A model generated the notes under the pieces. The model was not told the origin of the DNA and ran no database searches. It saw nothing but the letters and a program-made list of their open reading frames with translations. The position numbers and the translations under genes were made by a program. 64,000 nucleotides of DNA from Planctomycetaceae bacterium (GTDB lineage: Bacteria; Planctomycetota; Planctomycetia; Planctomycetales; Planctomycetaceae): NCBI GenBank assembly GCA_002726205.1, contig PBSL01000030.1, positions 1 to 64,000 on the forward strand. Reading direction: 5' to 3'. Below are positions 35,084 through 44,028 of the stretch, piece by piece. Position 1 is the first letter of the stretch. Each line of letters starts with the position of its first letter.

Positions 35084-36025
35084 ATGGCCGCCATCGACTT
35101 CAAGGAACGCCTGCTGTCCGGACTCGGTGGCGATTGGCCCAAGCCGTGTCCGTTGAAGATCCAGACGCCCAGGACGGAACAGAAGGACGGGTACCGACTG
35201 ATCTCGATCAACTACGAAGTGGAACCCGGTGATCGGGTTCCCGCCCTGTTGCTGATCCCCGATGGTGTGACCGAAAAGACGCCGGCACCGGGAGTTGCCA
35301 TCTGGCATCAACACGCGGGACAATTTCACCTCGGCAAGAGCGAGCCGGCCGGCCTGGCCGGCAATCCGATGCACCACACCGGAGTGGCATTGGCACGAGA
35401 AGGCTATGTCGTGCTCTGCCCCGACGCACTGTGTTTCGAAGACCGCCAGGATGCGACCAAGAAGCTGAAAGGACACTGGTTCGAGCGTTTCGAATTCCTG
35501 CGGTACGTCGTCGAAGGCCGCTGCATGGCCTGGAAGAACATCCTCGACATGCGACGGGCAGTCGATGTCCTTGCCGGACGCCCCGAGGTACAGGAAAACC
35601 ACCTGGGCTGTTACGGCCATTCGATGGGTTCGACCCATACCTGGCTGGTTGGCCCCTGGGAACCGCGATTGAAATGCCTGGTGGGTAACTGTTGCCTGCC
35701 GACATACAAGGGGATACACCGCGAACACATGCTGCATTGCTTTCCGAATTTCGTTCCCGGGATTTTTCCGCACGGCGACACGCCTGACATTGCCGCCTTG
35801 ATCGCACCGCGCGCCCTGCACATGAACTTCGGTGAAACCGACGGGGGAAGTCCGATTGACGAGGTCCGTCGCGGCGTCAAGGTGATCGCGGCCGCTTACG
35901 AATCGATTCACGCCGAAAACAATTTCTCACACTACATCGAGAAAGGATCCGGCCACGTCCTCTCAAAGAAAATGTGGCAGCTCACTCGCGATTGGTTCGC
36001 CCGGCACCTGAAGTCCACCACGTGA
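35084..36025 (+). CDS. Alpha/beta hydrolase (dienelactone hydrolase/acetyl-esterase-like)
   Basis: A 313-residue hydrolase without a signal peptide. The nucleophile elbow is GHSMGS (about residue 185), the likely acid is near ETDGGS, and the His lies in GSGHVLS. The pattern of a long domain before the elbow with WHQHAG and the absence of a lid resembles the abhydrolase_7 and acetyl-xylan-esterase-like proteins common in Planctomycetes. CGGAGAA precedes the ATG. The M20 peptidase gene follows after 57 bases and may share the transcript. Substrate unknown. Confidence 0.82.
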   Translation: MAAIDFKERLLSGLGGDWPKPCPLKIQTPRTEQKDGYRLISINYEVEPGDRVPALLLIPDGVTEKTPAPGVAIWHQHAGQFHLGKSEPAGLAGNPMHHTGVALAREGYVVLCPDALCFEDRQDATKKLKGHWFERFEFLRYVVEGRCMAWKNILDMRRAVDVLAGRPEVQENHLGCYGHSMGSTHTWLVGPWEPRLKCLVGNCCLPTYKGIHREHMLHCFPNFVPGIFPHGDTPDIAALIAPRALHMNFGETDGGSPIDEVRRGVKVIAAAYESIHAENNFSHYIEKGSGHVLSKKMWQLTRDWFARHLKSTT

Positions 36026-36082
36026 CCTTCCCGCCACCGAAAACACCCTGATTTCTCCGTCAACGACAGGATAACCTCCACT

Positions 36083-37210
36083 ATGGATGCTCTTGAATAC
36101 AACCAGCGACTCGTCTCATTCGAATCCACCAGCGTTCTCTCCAATGCTCCCGTCAGTGACTACTGCGACGAAGTGCTACGGGGACTGGGTTTCGAAATCG
36201 AACGTATCGAGTACGACGACCCCCACGGTGTTCGCAAGGTCAGCGTGCTGGGTAAAAAGGGCACTGGCACCGGCGGGATGGCCTACTTCGGCCACACCGA
36301 TGTCGTGCCGGCCGATCCCTGGTTCTTTGAGGACTTTGGGCCATTCGAACCCACCATCCGCGACGATCGACTCTACGGCCGGGGCAGTTGTGACATGAAG
36401 GGATCGATCGCCTGCATGCTTGCCGCGGCCGAACGCACTTCCGACCTGTCGCTTCAACACCCGATCTACATCGTCTGCACCTCCGACGAGGAGATCGGGT
36501 ATGGCGGCGCCAAGGCCATTGCCCAGCGCAGCGAGATGTTTCGTGAGATGGTCGCCGGCGAGGCCAACGGGATCATCGGCGAACCCACGATGCTTGAAGT
36601 CGTCTACGCCCACAAGGGAACAACCGGGCTCGTGGCCACATCACATGGCAAGGCCGCGCATTCCAGCACCCGCGAAGGACTCAACGCCAACCTCGCGATG
36701 ATCCCCTATCTCGCCGAGATGAAGGCGATTTTCGAGGAAACCGAAAGTTCCACCGACTGGCAGAATGACGAGTTCGATCCGCCGACGATCAGCTGGAACA
36801 TTGGTATCAATGACCACACGACCGCGGTCAACATCACTCCACCCCAGAGCATCTGCACGGTCTATTTCCGAGCGATGCCGGGCCAGGAAGTCGACGTCCT
36901 GATCGACCGCGCACGGGCGAAGGCCGATGAATGCGGAATCGAATTCCAGGTCAAAAGCCGCGCCGAACCACTCTACATCGAACCCGGTGCGCCATTTGTC
37001 CGCGAGGTGCTGGAGTTGGCCCAGCGCGAGACTCCCACGACCGTCTGCTACGGCACCGACGGTGGAATGTTGACCGAGTTGAAGAACATGGTGGTCATCG
37101 GACCCGGCGACATCGCCCAGGCGCACACTCACGACGAGTGGATCGCGTTGGAACAGCTCGAGAGAGGCACTGACCTCTATGCCCGGATGATCGAACACTG
37201 GTGCGGCTAG
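36083..37210 (+). CDS. M20-family metallopeptidase (ArgE/DapE-like deacylase)
   Basis: A 375-residue zinc amidase. Metal ligands are visible in FGHTDVVPAD, GRGSCDMKG, SDEEIGYGG and the C-terminal AHTHDEW, and a dimerisation domain lies in the middle (about 180-290). The closest familiar patterns are acetylornithine deacetylase and succinyl-diaminopimelate desuccinylase, but the subtype is not certain. There is no signal peptide, so it is cytosolic. AGGATAAC is upstream of the ATG. It lies 57 bases after the hydrolase gene, and a convergent gene begins 18 bases past its stop. Confidence 0.88.
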   Translation: MDALEYNQRLVSFESTSVLSNAPVSDYCDEVLRGLGFEIERIEYDDPHGVRKVSVLGKKGTGTGGMAYFGHTDVVPADPWFFEDFGPFEPTIRDDRLYGRGSCDMKGSIACMLAAAERTSDLSLQHPIYIVCTSDEEIGYGGAKAIAQRSEMFREMVAGEANGIIGEPTMLEVVYAHKGTTGLVATSHGKAAHSSTREGLNANLAMIPYLAEMKAIFEETESSTDWQNDEFDPPTISWNIGINDHTTAVNITPPQSICTVYFRAMPGQEVDVLIDRARAKADECGIEFQVKSRAEPLYIEPGAPFVREVLELAQRETPTTVCYGTDGGMLTELKNMVVIGPGDIAQAHTHDEWIALEQLERGTDLYARMIEHWCG

Positions 37211-37228
37211 ACGCCGCTCCACCGCCGA

Positions 37229-38287
37229 CTAACGTTTCCGTTTCAACAACGCGGCGCGGCGTCGAGTTTCCCGGTTGAACACTTCCGGGTCGAACACATC
37301 AACCGCCACACGCCGCGCAGAGGTCTTGAACGGACCTGCAGGAGTACCCGGTCTCTCATTCCGAGACACCTTGGCCTTCGGCTGCGGTTGACGCGTTGAC
37401 GATCCGGGCCGGTCGGCCACAACAGCTGCGATCCATTTTTCGACCACATCGACCTGTTTTGCGTTCATCCGATCCACGCGTAACCGTCGACCGCTCGCCC
37501 CGTGTCCTCGCCTGAGATACAAGAGCAACCGGCTTCGGCCGGCACCCGTCCGATCGAGCTGCCCGAGGACGGCAGCGAGATTTCGTCGGGTGCGGACCTG
37601 GAATCCACTGCGATTGCGACCAATTGGTTCGAGTCGAAACTTCCGAGACGCGCTCGGCCCATGGCAGGACCCGTTGCCACAACGATTCACCAACAACGGT
37701 TGAACCCGGCGAACAAACTCGACGGCCTCGGCGGTTGGCAGCCCGCCCAGTGGTTCAACGGCGACCGCATCCCGCGTGAGTGTCGCCACGGTTGCCTGGG
37801 TCGTGGGCGTCGTTGCCCGTGATCGGATGATTGGATCCAGCCTGCTGACCATCGACTGTGCGGTCCGGTGCATCGGCGCCAGGCGAAGTGCATCGCGAAG
37901 TTCGCGTGCCGCCTCGCTCTTGAGTCCGTACGAAAGACACCAGCGTGCCAGCACGACGTGACGAGCCGCGGTCGGCTGGGGCATGGCCGCGCGCATCTTG
38001 CGGTAGGCATCGACCAGGTTCTTCGCCTCGATCTCGACAAACTCGCGAGGGACAACGACGCGTCCGCCGGATCGTTCGACCTGGTACCCCTCGTCGACCA
38101 GCCGAACACGACCACTGATGATTCGCCCGTTCCGCAGCACCAGGATGTGCTCCGCGCTCTTGGCCGCGGTTGCCTTCTTTATCCCGGCCGCCAAACAGGA
38201 TTGCAGCCTGGATTCGACCAACGGGCCGCCCAGGACGACGATCAAACAGGAAAACCAGCGAGACACGACGGGAACTCGATTCGTCAA
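37229..38287 (-). CDS. Exported hypothetical protein with CX4CH motif
   Basis: A 352-residue protein that starts with a hydrophobic signal (VVSRWFSCLIVVLGGPLV). A first block, NGRIISGRVRLVDEGYQV followed by a VP-x-E-F motif, resembles short planctomycete domains of unknown function; a tetratricopeptide-like helical part follows (LSYGLKSEAARELRDALRLAP). Around residue 200 is NRCGNGSCHG, a CX4CH arrangement instead of the CXXCH haem motif. The C-terminus is basic. The start is TTG at 38287 without a ribosome-binding site; GTG 38266 is possible. It is convergent with the M20 gene. Confidence 0.65.
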   Translation of the reverse strand: MTNRVPVVSRWFSCLIVVLGGPLVESRLQSCLAAGIKKATAAKSAEHILVLRNGRIISGRVRLVDEGYQVERSGGRVVVPREFVEIEAKNLVDAYRKMRAAMPQPTAARHVVLARWCLSYGLKSEAARELRDALRLAPMHRTAQSMVSRLDPIIRSRATTPTTQATVATLTRDAVAVEPLGGLPTAEAVEFVRRVQPLLVNRCGNGSCHGPSASRKFRLEPIGRNRSGFQVRTRRNLAAVLGQLDRTGAGRSRLLLYLRRGHGASGRRLRVDRMNAKQVDVVEKWIAAVVADRPGSSTRQPQPKAKVSRNERPGTPAGPFKTSARRVAVDVFDPEVFNRETRRRAALLKRKR

Positions 38288-38397
38288 GCCAGCGGGGGAC
38301 GATGCGGGCGGGAGAATACCGGTGGGTTTGCCCGTCGGTCAAGATCGACTGTCGTCGCCTGTTCTGTCATCCTGACGTTGGTTCACGGAAACAGCAG

Positions 38398-39312
38398 ATG
38401 AATTCCCCTCGCCCCGTCACCGCCGACGATCTCCCGCAGGTCATCGACCTGCTTGACACCATCTTTCGTCGGGAAAAGGGGATCGTCGACCAAAGCGTGC
38501 TCTCGGATTTCCCGTTGGTCTTCGCTGCCGGGAACCTCCAGAACTGCCGCGTGATCTGTCACGACGGTCGCGTGATCAGCCACGCCGCCGTCTGGCCCCG
38601 GACCATGATGATCGATGGCCATCGCGTGGGAGTCGGGATCATCGTTCTCGTGGCCACGGCCCGGGACGCCCGGCATCGCGGGCACGCTGCCGCCCTGATG
38701 AAAGATCTGCAAGATTCGATGCCGGCGCTGGGATGTGACATCGGATTGCTCTGGACGGGCGTCCCTGGCTTCTATCAACGCCTGGGCTGGACACTGAACA
38801 GTCCTCCTGGCTGGTTCGCCACCGGGTCGACGGCGGCTGTCGCAACAACAACGTCGATCATCGATTACCGTCCCAGCGAACATCTCAGCGACCTGCACAA
38901 CCTGCAGCAGGCCGGCTCGATTCACGCCAGCCGTACGATGGCCGAAACCGGGGTGCTGCTTTCCTTGCCCAAGTGCCATGTCAGCGTTGCTGTCGATGGC
39001 GACCGTCCCGGCGCCTACCTGGTTGAAGGACGGGCCATCAACAAGCAAGGTCTGATCGAATATGCCGGCCCGCCCGAACTCGTCTGGTCGCTGGTTTCGC
39101 GGGCTGCGTCCCGGACGACGACCGATTCCCGCCTGGTCGTCTTCCCAACACACGCGTCGCTGGCCACATTCGCTCGAGACGCCGGGTGGCAGGTGCAGCC
39201 ACTGACGAGCTCCAAGGGTCTCGGCGATGAGATGGTGCTCGTATTGAATCCGAAGATCGCAACGCCGCAGATTCTCGATCGACTGTTCGCCTGGGGTCTC
39301 GACCAGGCCTGA
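38398..39312 (+). CDS. GNAT-family N-acetyltransferase
   Basis: A 304-residue protein whose first half is a GNAT domain. The acetyl-CoA loop is seen near VATARDARHRGHAAALMKDL (R/Q-x-x-G-x-A), and GLLWTGVPGFYQRLGW is the usual C-terminal motif of the domain. A second, related-looking half (about 155-300) suggests an Eis-like or double-GNAT layout. No signal peptide. The open frame begins upstream at 38170, inside the divergent gene, so ATG 38398 (MNSPRPVTADDL) is chosen. The acceptor substrate is unknown. Confidence 0.82.
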   Translation: MNSPRPVTADDLPQVIDLLDTIFRREKGIVDQSVLSDFPLVFAAGNLQNCRVICHDGRVISHAAVWPRTMMIDGHRVGVGIIVLVATARDARHRGHAAALMKDLQDSMPALGCDIGLLWTGVPGFYQRLGWTLNSPPGWFATGSTAAVATTTSIIDYRPSEHLSDLHNLQQAGSIHASRTMAETGVLLSLPKCHVSVAVDGDRPGAYLVEGRAINKQGLIEYAGPPELVWSLVSRAASRTTTDSRLVVFPTHASLATFARDAGWQVQPLTSSKGLGDEMVLVLNPKIATPQILDRLFAWGLDQA

Positions 39313-39325
39313 CACTCCCATCAGC

Positions 39326-40705
39326 CTAGGCGAACAGGGCCGCGATCGGCTCGCCCTCGGCCAGGGTCTGTGGCCGCTGAAACTGATCGTGAATGCGTTG
39401 TCGCGGGTCGACTCCCAGGGCCGTGTAGATCGTCGCGGCCACATCCTGGGGTGTCACCCGATCGGCGACGGGGTAGGCTGCCAGGCGATCCGATCTGCCG
39501 TGCACGTAGCCGGCCTTGATTCCTCCTCCGGCAAACAACGCCGTGAAACAATGAGGCCAATGGTCACGGCCGTCAGACGTCGCGCCGGCCGACGAAGTCA
39601 CCTGGCCAAGCTTGGGAGTCCGACCGAACTCCGACAGGCAGGCGACGAGCGTATCCTGCAACATCCCCCGGTCTTCCAGATCACCGATCAACGCCGACAG
39701 TCCCCTGTCAACGGGCGGGCACAGGCCGTCGGTCAGGCTCTTGTAGTGCTGCTTGTGCCCATCGAAGGCCTGGCCGCCAGCCCAGACCGACACCAGTCGC
39801 ACGCCCCGCTCGACCAGCCGGCGTGCCAGCAGCAGGCATTGGCCCAGGTGGGGCAAACCCCCTCCGCGCACGCCAGCGACCGATCGCCGCATCCCGTAGC
39901 GGGCGCGGACGGCCTCGGATTCCTTGTCGAGTCGAAAAGCGTCTCGCGCCTCGCTGGCCGTGATCAGTGAAAATGCCTTCTCGTAGAACACGTCCTTGCG
40001 GGTTACCGAACGGGGCGGACGGGGCTCGTCAAGACCACGATCCAGCAGCCCCAGCAGCGAGCGTCGACGCCCGAACCGTTCCTCGCCCATCTGCTTGTCC
40101 AGCCCCGGCACCCGGTAGTCCGACTGGCTGGGGTCTCCGGCGATGAACGGGTCGAAAGTATCACCGAGAAATCCGGCCAGGACCCCGGGAATGAAGTGAC
40201 CGCAGTTGAACATCCGTTTGGGCAGGTGCACGTAGTCGGGCAGCGCCCGCTCGGTCGGTTGAAGTTTCGCCAGGACCGAACCGTAGGGAGGGGCATTCGA
40301 CGGAGATGACCCGCGGATCAATTGCGAGCCCCGCAATGGTGCCTGTCCAGTCAGCATGAAGTAGGAACTGGCATTGTGATCGACGAACGTGTGGCTGACC
40401 GAGCGGACCACGCTCAGATGGTGCATCTGCCGGGCCAACAGCGGCAGGTGTTCGCAAAGCTGCATCCCCGGCAACGACGTGGCGATCGGCCGGTAGGGCC
40501 CCCGCACGTTCTGTGGCGCTGACGGCTTCATGTCCCAGAGATCGATCTGGCTGGGCCCCCCTTCCATGAAGAACAGGATGCACGACTTCGCCCGCCGACG
40601 CGAGGAACTGTCGCGACGCTGCTCGGATCGCAGGACGGCCGGCAACGACAACCCCAGCGCCCCCAGGCTTCCGGCCTGCAACAATTGTCGTCTGCGAAAC
40701 GTCAT
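39326..40705 (-). CDS. DUF1501 protein
   Basis: A 459-residue DUF1501 protein with a Tat-like signal (MTFRRRQLLQAGSLGALG). Family blocks include CILFFMEGGPSQIDLWDMK, VVRSVSHTFVDHNASSYFML and the closing LSEFGRTPKLG followed by GRDHWPHCFTALFAGGGIK. The genes around it are not PSCyt1 proteins, so its usual partner is absent here. It is convergent with the GNAT gene and divergent from the oxidoreductase gene. Confidence 0.88.
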   Translation of the reverse strand: MTFRRRQLLQAGSLGALGLSLPAVLRSEQRRDSSSRRRAKSCILFFMEGGPSQIDLWDMKPSAPQNVRGPYRPIATSLPGMQLCEHLPLLARQMHHLSVVRSVSHTFVDHNASSYFMLTGQAPLRGSQLIRGSSPSNAPPYGSVLAKLQPTERALPDYVHLPKRMFNCGHFIPGVLAGFLGDTFDPFIAGDPSQSDYRVPGLDKQMGEERFGRRRSLLGLLDRGLDEPRPPRSVTRKDVFYEKAFSLITASEARDAFRLDKESEAVRARYGMRRSVAGVRGGGLPHLGQCLLLARRLVERGVRLVSVWAGGQAFDGHKQHYKSLTDGLCPPVDRGLSALIGDLEDRGMLQDTLVACLSEFGRTPKLGQVTSSAGATSDGRDHWPHCFTALFAGGGIKAGYVHGRSDRLAAYPVADRVTPQDVAATIYTALGVDPRQRIHDQFQRPQTLAEGEPIAALFA

Positions 40706-40825
40706 CCGCTGATTCTACGCCGCGATCAGCAAGCGGTTCAATCGCTTCTCCGCGGGTTGCCTGCCCGGTGGTCGCGGCGGTAGCATGACCGCGACTGGAC
40801 TGGCGACGGGTATGGGAGAAACGAC

Positions 40826-42112
40826 ATGAGCGATCTTGATCGACGCAGCTTCCTGGAAGGTTCGGTTGCCGCAGCAGCCACCGGGCTCGGCGTCGCCGCT
40901 GCCGCGGCCCCCAGCGAAACCGTCAATGTGGCCGTGCTGGGCTGTGGCCGAGGATCGGGACTCGCCCGCTTTTTCGCGCGCCTCAAGGAAAGCCAGGTCG
41001 TGGCGATCTGCGACATCGACAACAGCCGCGGCGCGGCGCTGTGCCGGCAAATTGAACAGATCTCCGGCCGTCGTCCCGAGCATGTCGTGGATTACCGCAG
41101 GCTGCTGGAACGAAACGACGTCGATGCACTGGCGGTGGCCACCCCCGACCACTGGCATGCCCCGGTGACAATCAACGCCTGCCTGGCCGGCAAGGACGTC
41201 TACGTCGAGAAACCTGCCTCGCACAACGTGCGCGAGGGCCGATTGGCGGTCCAGGCCGCTCGCAAGTACAAGCGAATTGTCCAGCACGGCACCAATCTCC
41301 GCGCCGCCCCGCATTACCGCAAGGCATGGAAGATGCTCGCCGACGGGGTCATCGGCAAGGTGATGATGGTCAAGGCCATCAACAACCAGCGGCGAGGCCG
41401 GCTGCCACACCGCAAGGACGAACCCGTCCCCACCGGAGTCGACTACGACCTCTGGATGGGCCCCGCCCCCAAGCGGCCCTTCAACCGCAACCGCTTCCAC
41501 ACCGGTTGGCACTGGCTCTGGGACTACGGCACCGGCGACCTGGGCAACGACGGCGTGCACCAGGTCGACCTGGGCCGCTGGGCACTCAACCTGGGCGCCC
41601 CCAAAGCGGTCAGCTGCAGCGGGGCGAAGCTGGGATGGAAGGGCGATGCCCACGAAGTGCCCGACGCCATGGTCGTCACCTGGGAATACGAGGACCTGCT
41701 GTATGTCTTCGAACAACGCGACTTCACTCCCTATCGCATGCCCGCCCACCAGAACGACAACGACAACATCTTCTATGGTGACGCCGGTTACATGATGGTC
41801 GATCGCGACGGATACCGCGTCTTCCATCAACGTGGCAAGCCGGGTCCGTCATTCCACAAGAAGTGGACCGATGATGGTGGCCACTACCAGAATTTCATCA
41901 CCTGCGTGAAGAACCGTCGGCAGGAAGACCTCAATGCCGACATTCTCGAAGGCCACTACTCGGCAATGCTGTGTCACCTGGGCAACATCGCCTACCGGAC
42001 CGGCAAGCGGCTCGAATTCGACGCCAGGACCGAAACATTCACCAACGACAAGGCGGCCAACGACCTGCTCGGACGCGAGTACCGCAAGGGATACGAGCTG
42101 CCCAAGGTCTGA
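40826..42112 (+). CDS. Gfo/Idh/MocA-family oxidoreductase, Tat-exported
   Basis: A 428-residue NAD(P)-dependent sugar oxidoreductase. It begins with a Tat signal (DRRSFLEGSVAAAATG), then a Rossmann domain (VNVAVLGCGRGSGLARFF) and the conserved EKPASHN block with its catalytic-site lysine. The C-terminal domain is the usual GFO_IDH_MocA beta sheet. Tat export is common for such proteins in Planctomycetes and implies a folded, cofactor-loaded periplasmic enzyme. GGGAG precedes the ATG. It is convergent with a TIM-barrel isomerase gene, suggesting a shared sugar pathway, though the substrate is unknown. Confidence 0.9.
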   Translation: MSDLDRRSFLEGSVAAAATGLGVAAAAAPSETVNVAVLGCGRGSGLARFFARLKESQVVAICDIDNSRGAALCRQIEQISGRRPEHVVDYRRLLERNDVDALAVATPDHWHAPVTINACLAGKDVYVEKPASHNVREGRLAVQAARKYKRIVQHGTNLRAAPHYRKAWKMLADGVIGKVMMVKAINNQRRGRLPHRKDEPVPTGVDYDLWMGPAPKRPFNRNRFHTGWHWLWDYGTGDLGNDGVHQVDLGRWALNLGAPKAVSCSGAKLGWKGDAHEVPDAMVVTWEYEDLLYVFEQRDFTPYRMPAHQNDNDNIFYGDAGYMMVDRDGYRVFHQRGKPGPSFHKKWTDDGGHYQNFITCVKNRRQEDLNADILEGHYSAMLCHLGNIAYRTGKRLEFDARTETFTNDKAANDLLGREYRKGYELPKV

Positions 42113-42133
42113 GTCCGGACTCTCGGGCAAGAA

Positions 42134-43066
42134 TCAGGCCTGCACGAGACACTTCTCGAGGTACGCCCGTGATCGGTTGATTTCGGCGGTAACCTTCGCG
42201 GTCGTCTCCAGGATCGGGATGCCCCGGGGCACCGGGTGCATGAATATCTCCACCCGTCCACCGAAGTTGATCGCCTTGAGTGCCTTGACGATCGGCCGAA
42301 AATCCAGCGGCCCGCGACCGGGCAACTGCATCAATTCCTGTGCCTTGGGCAATTTCTTGCTGCAACCCATCCCGTGCTCCCACGCCTGGAAGTGAACAAG
42401 CCGCTTGCCCAGTCGCTGGATGTGCCTTCCGATCAGGTCCGGATTCTGCGGCATGTGGTAACCAGCCAGGGCCATTCCCAGGTGCGACGAAGGCACCAGG
42501 TCCATCAGCATCAACTGGGATTCCGGCGAGTTGATGATCGTCCCGCCGTGGTTCTCGACTCCCAGGATCACGCCGAGTTCCTCGGCTCTGGCCACGTGAG
42601 GTTTCAGCTTCTCGGCCAGGGACTTGACGGCCGACTTCAAAGCGTCGCCCTTCAGGCCACGTGGACCCACGCTGTTGCAGATCACCATGTCGCCACCAAG
42701 CGACTTGACCAGTTTCATTTCCGGTTGCATCCCGAAGATGCCGTACTTGAAACACGTCAGGCTGCCCATCCGTACCCGGTTCTTCTTCAGCAAATCCCGC
42801 ACGGCCTCCACGCCCAGCTTGTCGACCTGTTCCCGCTGGTTGCCGTGCGGCCGCGCCCAGAACTCGACCGCCTCGGCCCCGGTCTTGCGGACTTCCGGCA
42901 GGATCTCGGCCAGGGGTTTTGTGCCGTACATCGCGGCACCGACAATGTACTTCAACCGAAATTTCGGTTTCGATTCGGCCGTGGCCACTCCGGCCAACGT
43001 CGCACCGGCGGCCAGTGCCGTGGCACCGGTGATGAAATCACGCCGCGTCTGTAACTCACCACGCAT
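42134..43066 (-). CDS. Tat-exported sugar phosphate isomerase/epimerase-like TIM-barrel protein
   Basis: A 310-residue xylose-isomerase-like barrel protein with a Tat signal (QTRRDFITGATALAAGA). Metal-site blocks include VILGVENHGGT, HLGMALAGYHM and VEIFMHP. The start is chosen at ATG 43066, where GGAG lies nine bases upstream; ATG 43081 and GTG 43093 are alternatives. It is the last gene of a minus-strand run (DUF1501, Nramp-like, sulfatase, hydrolase), with 23 bases or fewer to the previous gene. The role is probably sugar isomerisation in the periplasm; substrate unknown. Confidence 0.87.
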   Translation of the reverse strand: MRGELQTRRDFITGATALAAGATLAGVATAESKPKFRLKYIVGAAMYGTKPLAEILPEVRKTGAEAVEFWARPHGNQREQVDKLGVEAVRDLLKKNRVRMGSLTCFKYGIFGMQPEMKLVKSLGGDMVICNSVGPRGLKGDALKSAVKSLAEKLKPHVARAEELGVILGVENHGGTIINSPESQLMLMDLVPSSHLGMALAGYHMPQNPDLIGRHIQRLGKRLVHFQAWEHGMGCSKKLPKAQELMQLPGRGPLDFRPIVKALKAINFGGRVEIFMHPVPRGIPILETTAKVTAEINRSRAYLEKCLVQA

Positions 43067-43089
43067 GTCCCTGATCTCCATTTGACTTG

Positions 43090-44028
43090 TCACTCTCTCT
43101 CTACCATCAAGCTTCTCACCGCCCCGACAATCGGTGGGTGCGGAATCGCATTATGACCAATTCCCGGCAATTCGACGAACCTCCGCTCGACTCCCGTGGC
43201 CGACTGCGACGGGGCTGCCGCGAACAGTTTACGCGACAAACCAACCGGAATCAGCTGATCTTCTGCACCGTGTACGATCGTCAGAGGACAGGTCACGTCG
43301 CCGATGTGATCGATCGACTCGTAACGGTCGACCAGCAACCAGCTCACCGGCAGCCAGGGATAGTGGTGACGGCCGGTATCGGTCATCGAAGAAAACGGGG
43401 ATCGCAGCAGCAGCCCGGCAGGCGACTCGCCGCCGCGGCACAGATCAGCCGCCAGGCGGACCGCGACCGCGCAGCCCAGCGATTCCCCGAAGAGGATCAG
43501 TCGATCGGCAGCAACGCCACGGGCCATCAGCCAGGCGTGGGTGTCCCGGGCGTCAGCGTGCAACGACGCCTCGGTCGGTTTTCCGGAATTTTCAGCGTAG
43601 CCGCGGTAATCGACGAGCACCACGTCGAGTCCCAGATTCGTGAGTCCGGCGATCGCGTCGGCCCGGTAGCCACGGTGCCCGGCATTGCCGGGAAAATACA
43701 GCAGCAGTGTTCTGCCCTCGGAAAGTCTCTCGAGGCCTTCGACGGAATCACCGGCGGCCTGGCCATCGGCCAGCGCCAACCAGCCATGCAGCATCAGGTC
43801 GTCGGCCATGGGCACCTCGATTTCATGAACCTGCCCTGGCGCCAGACCGCACTCGGCAGTCGGCACCGTCGCCACTCGCGTGGGAAAGTACATCATCGAT
43901 CGCTGCAACCAGGCAAACATCAGGACCAGCGCCAGGTAGGGAACCAGCAGGAACAGAAACACTCGACGCAACCACGCTCGAAACCACGGCGCGACCGTTG
44001 AACCGCCTGGAGACTCCGGAACAATCAC
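43090..44028 (-). CDS. Membrane-anchored alpha/beta hydrolase
   Basis: A 312-residue hydrolase with one N-terminal hydrophobic span (RRVFLFLLVPYLALVLMFAW), then an alpha/beta fold similar to YfhR/BEM46-type proteins. The nucleophile elbow is FGESLGC, the acid is in HGAEDQLIP and the His is in PGIGHNA. The GTG start overlaps the sulfatase stop (GTGA), so it is coupled to that gene. The opening LLYFPGNAGHRG supports the family. Substrate unknown, perhaps an ester released in sugar degradation. Confidence 0.85.
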   Translation of the reverse strand: MIVPESPGGSTVAPWFRAWLRRVFLFLLVPYLALVLMFAWLQRSMMYFPTRVATVPTAECGLAPGQVHEIEVPMADDLMLHGWLALADGQAAGDSVEGLERLSEGRTLLLYFPGNAGHRGYRADAIAGLTNLGLDVVLVDYRGYAENSGKPTEASLHADARDTHAWLMARGVAADRLILFGESLGCAVAVRLAADLCRGGESPAGLLLRSPFSSMTDTGRHHYPWLPVSWLLVDRYESIDHIGDVTCPLTIVHGAEDQLIPVGLSRKLFAAAPSQSATGVERRFVELPGIGHNAIPHPPIVGAVRSLMVERE

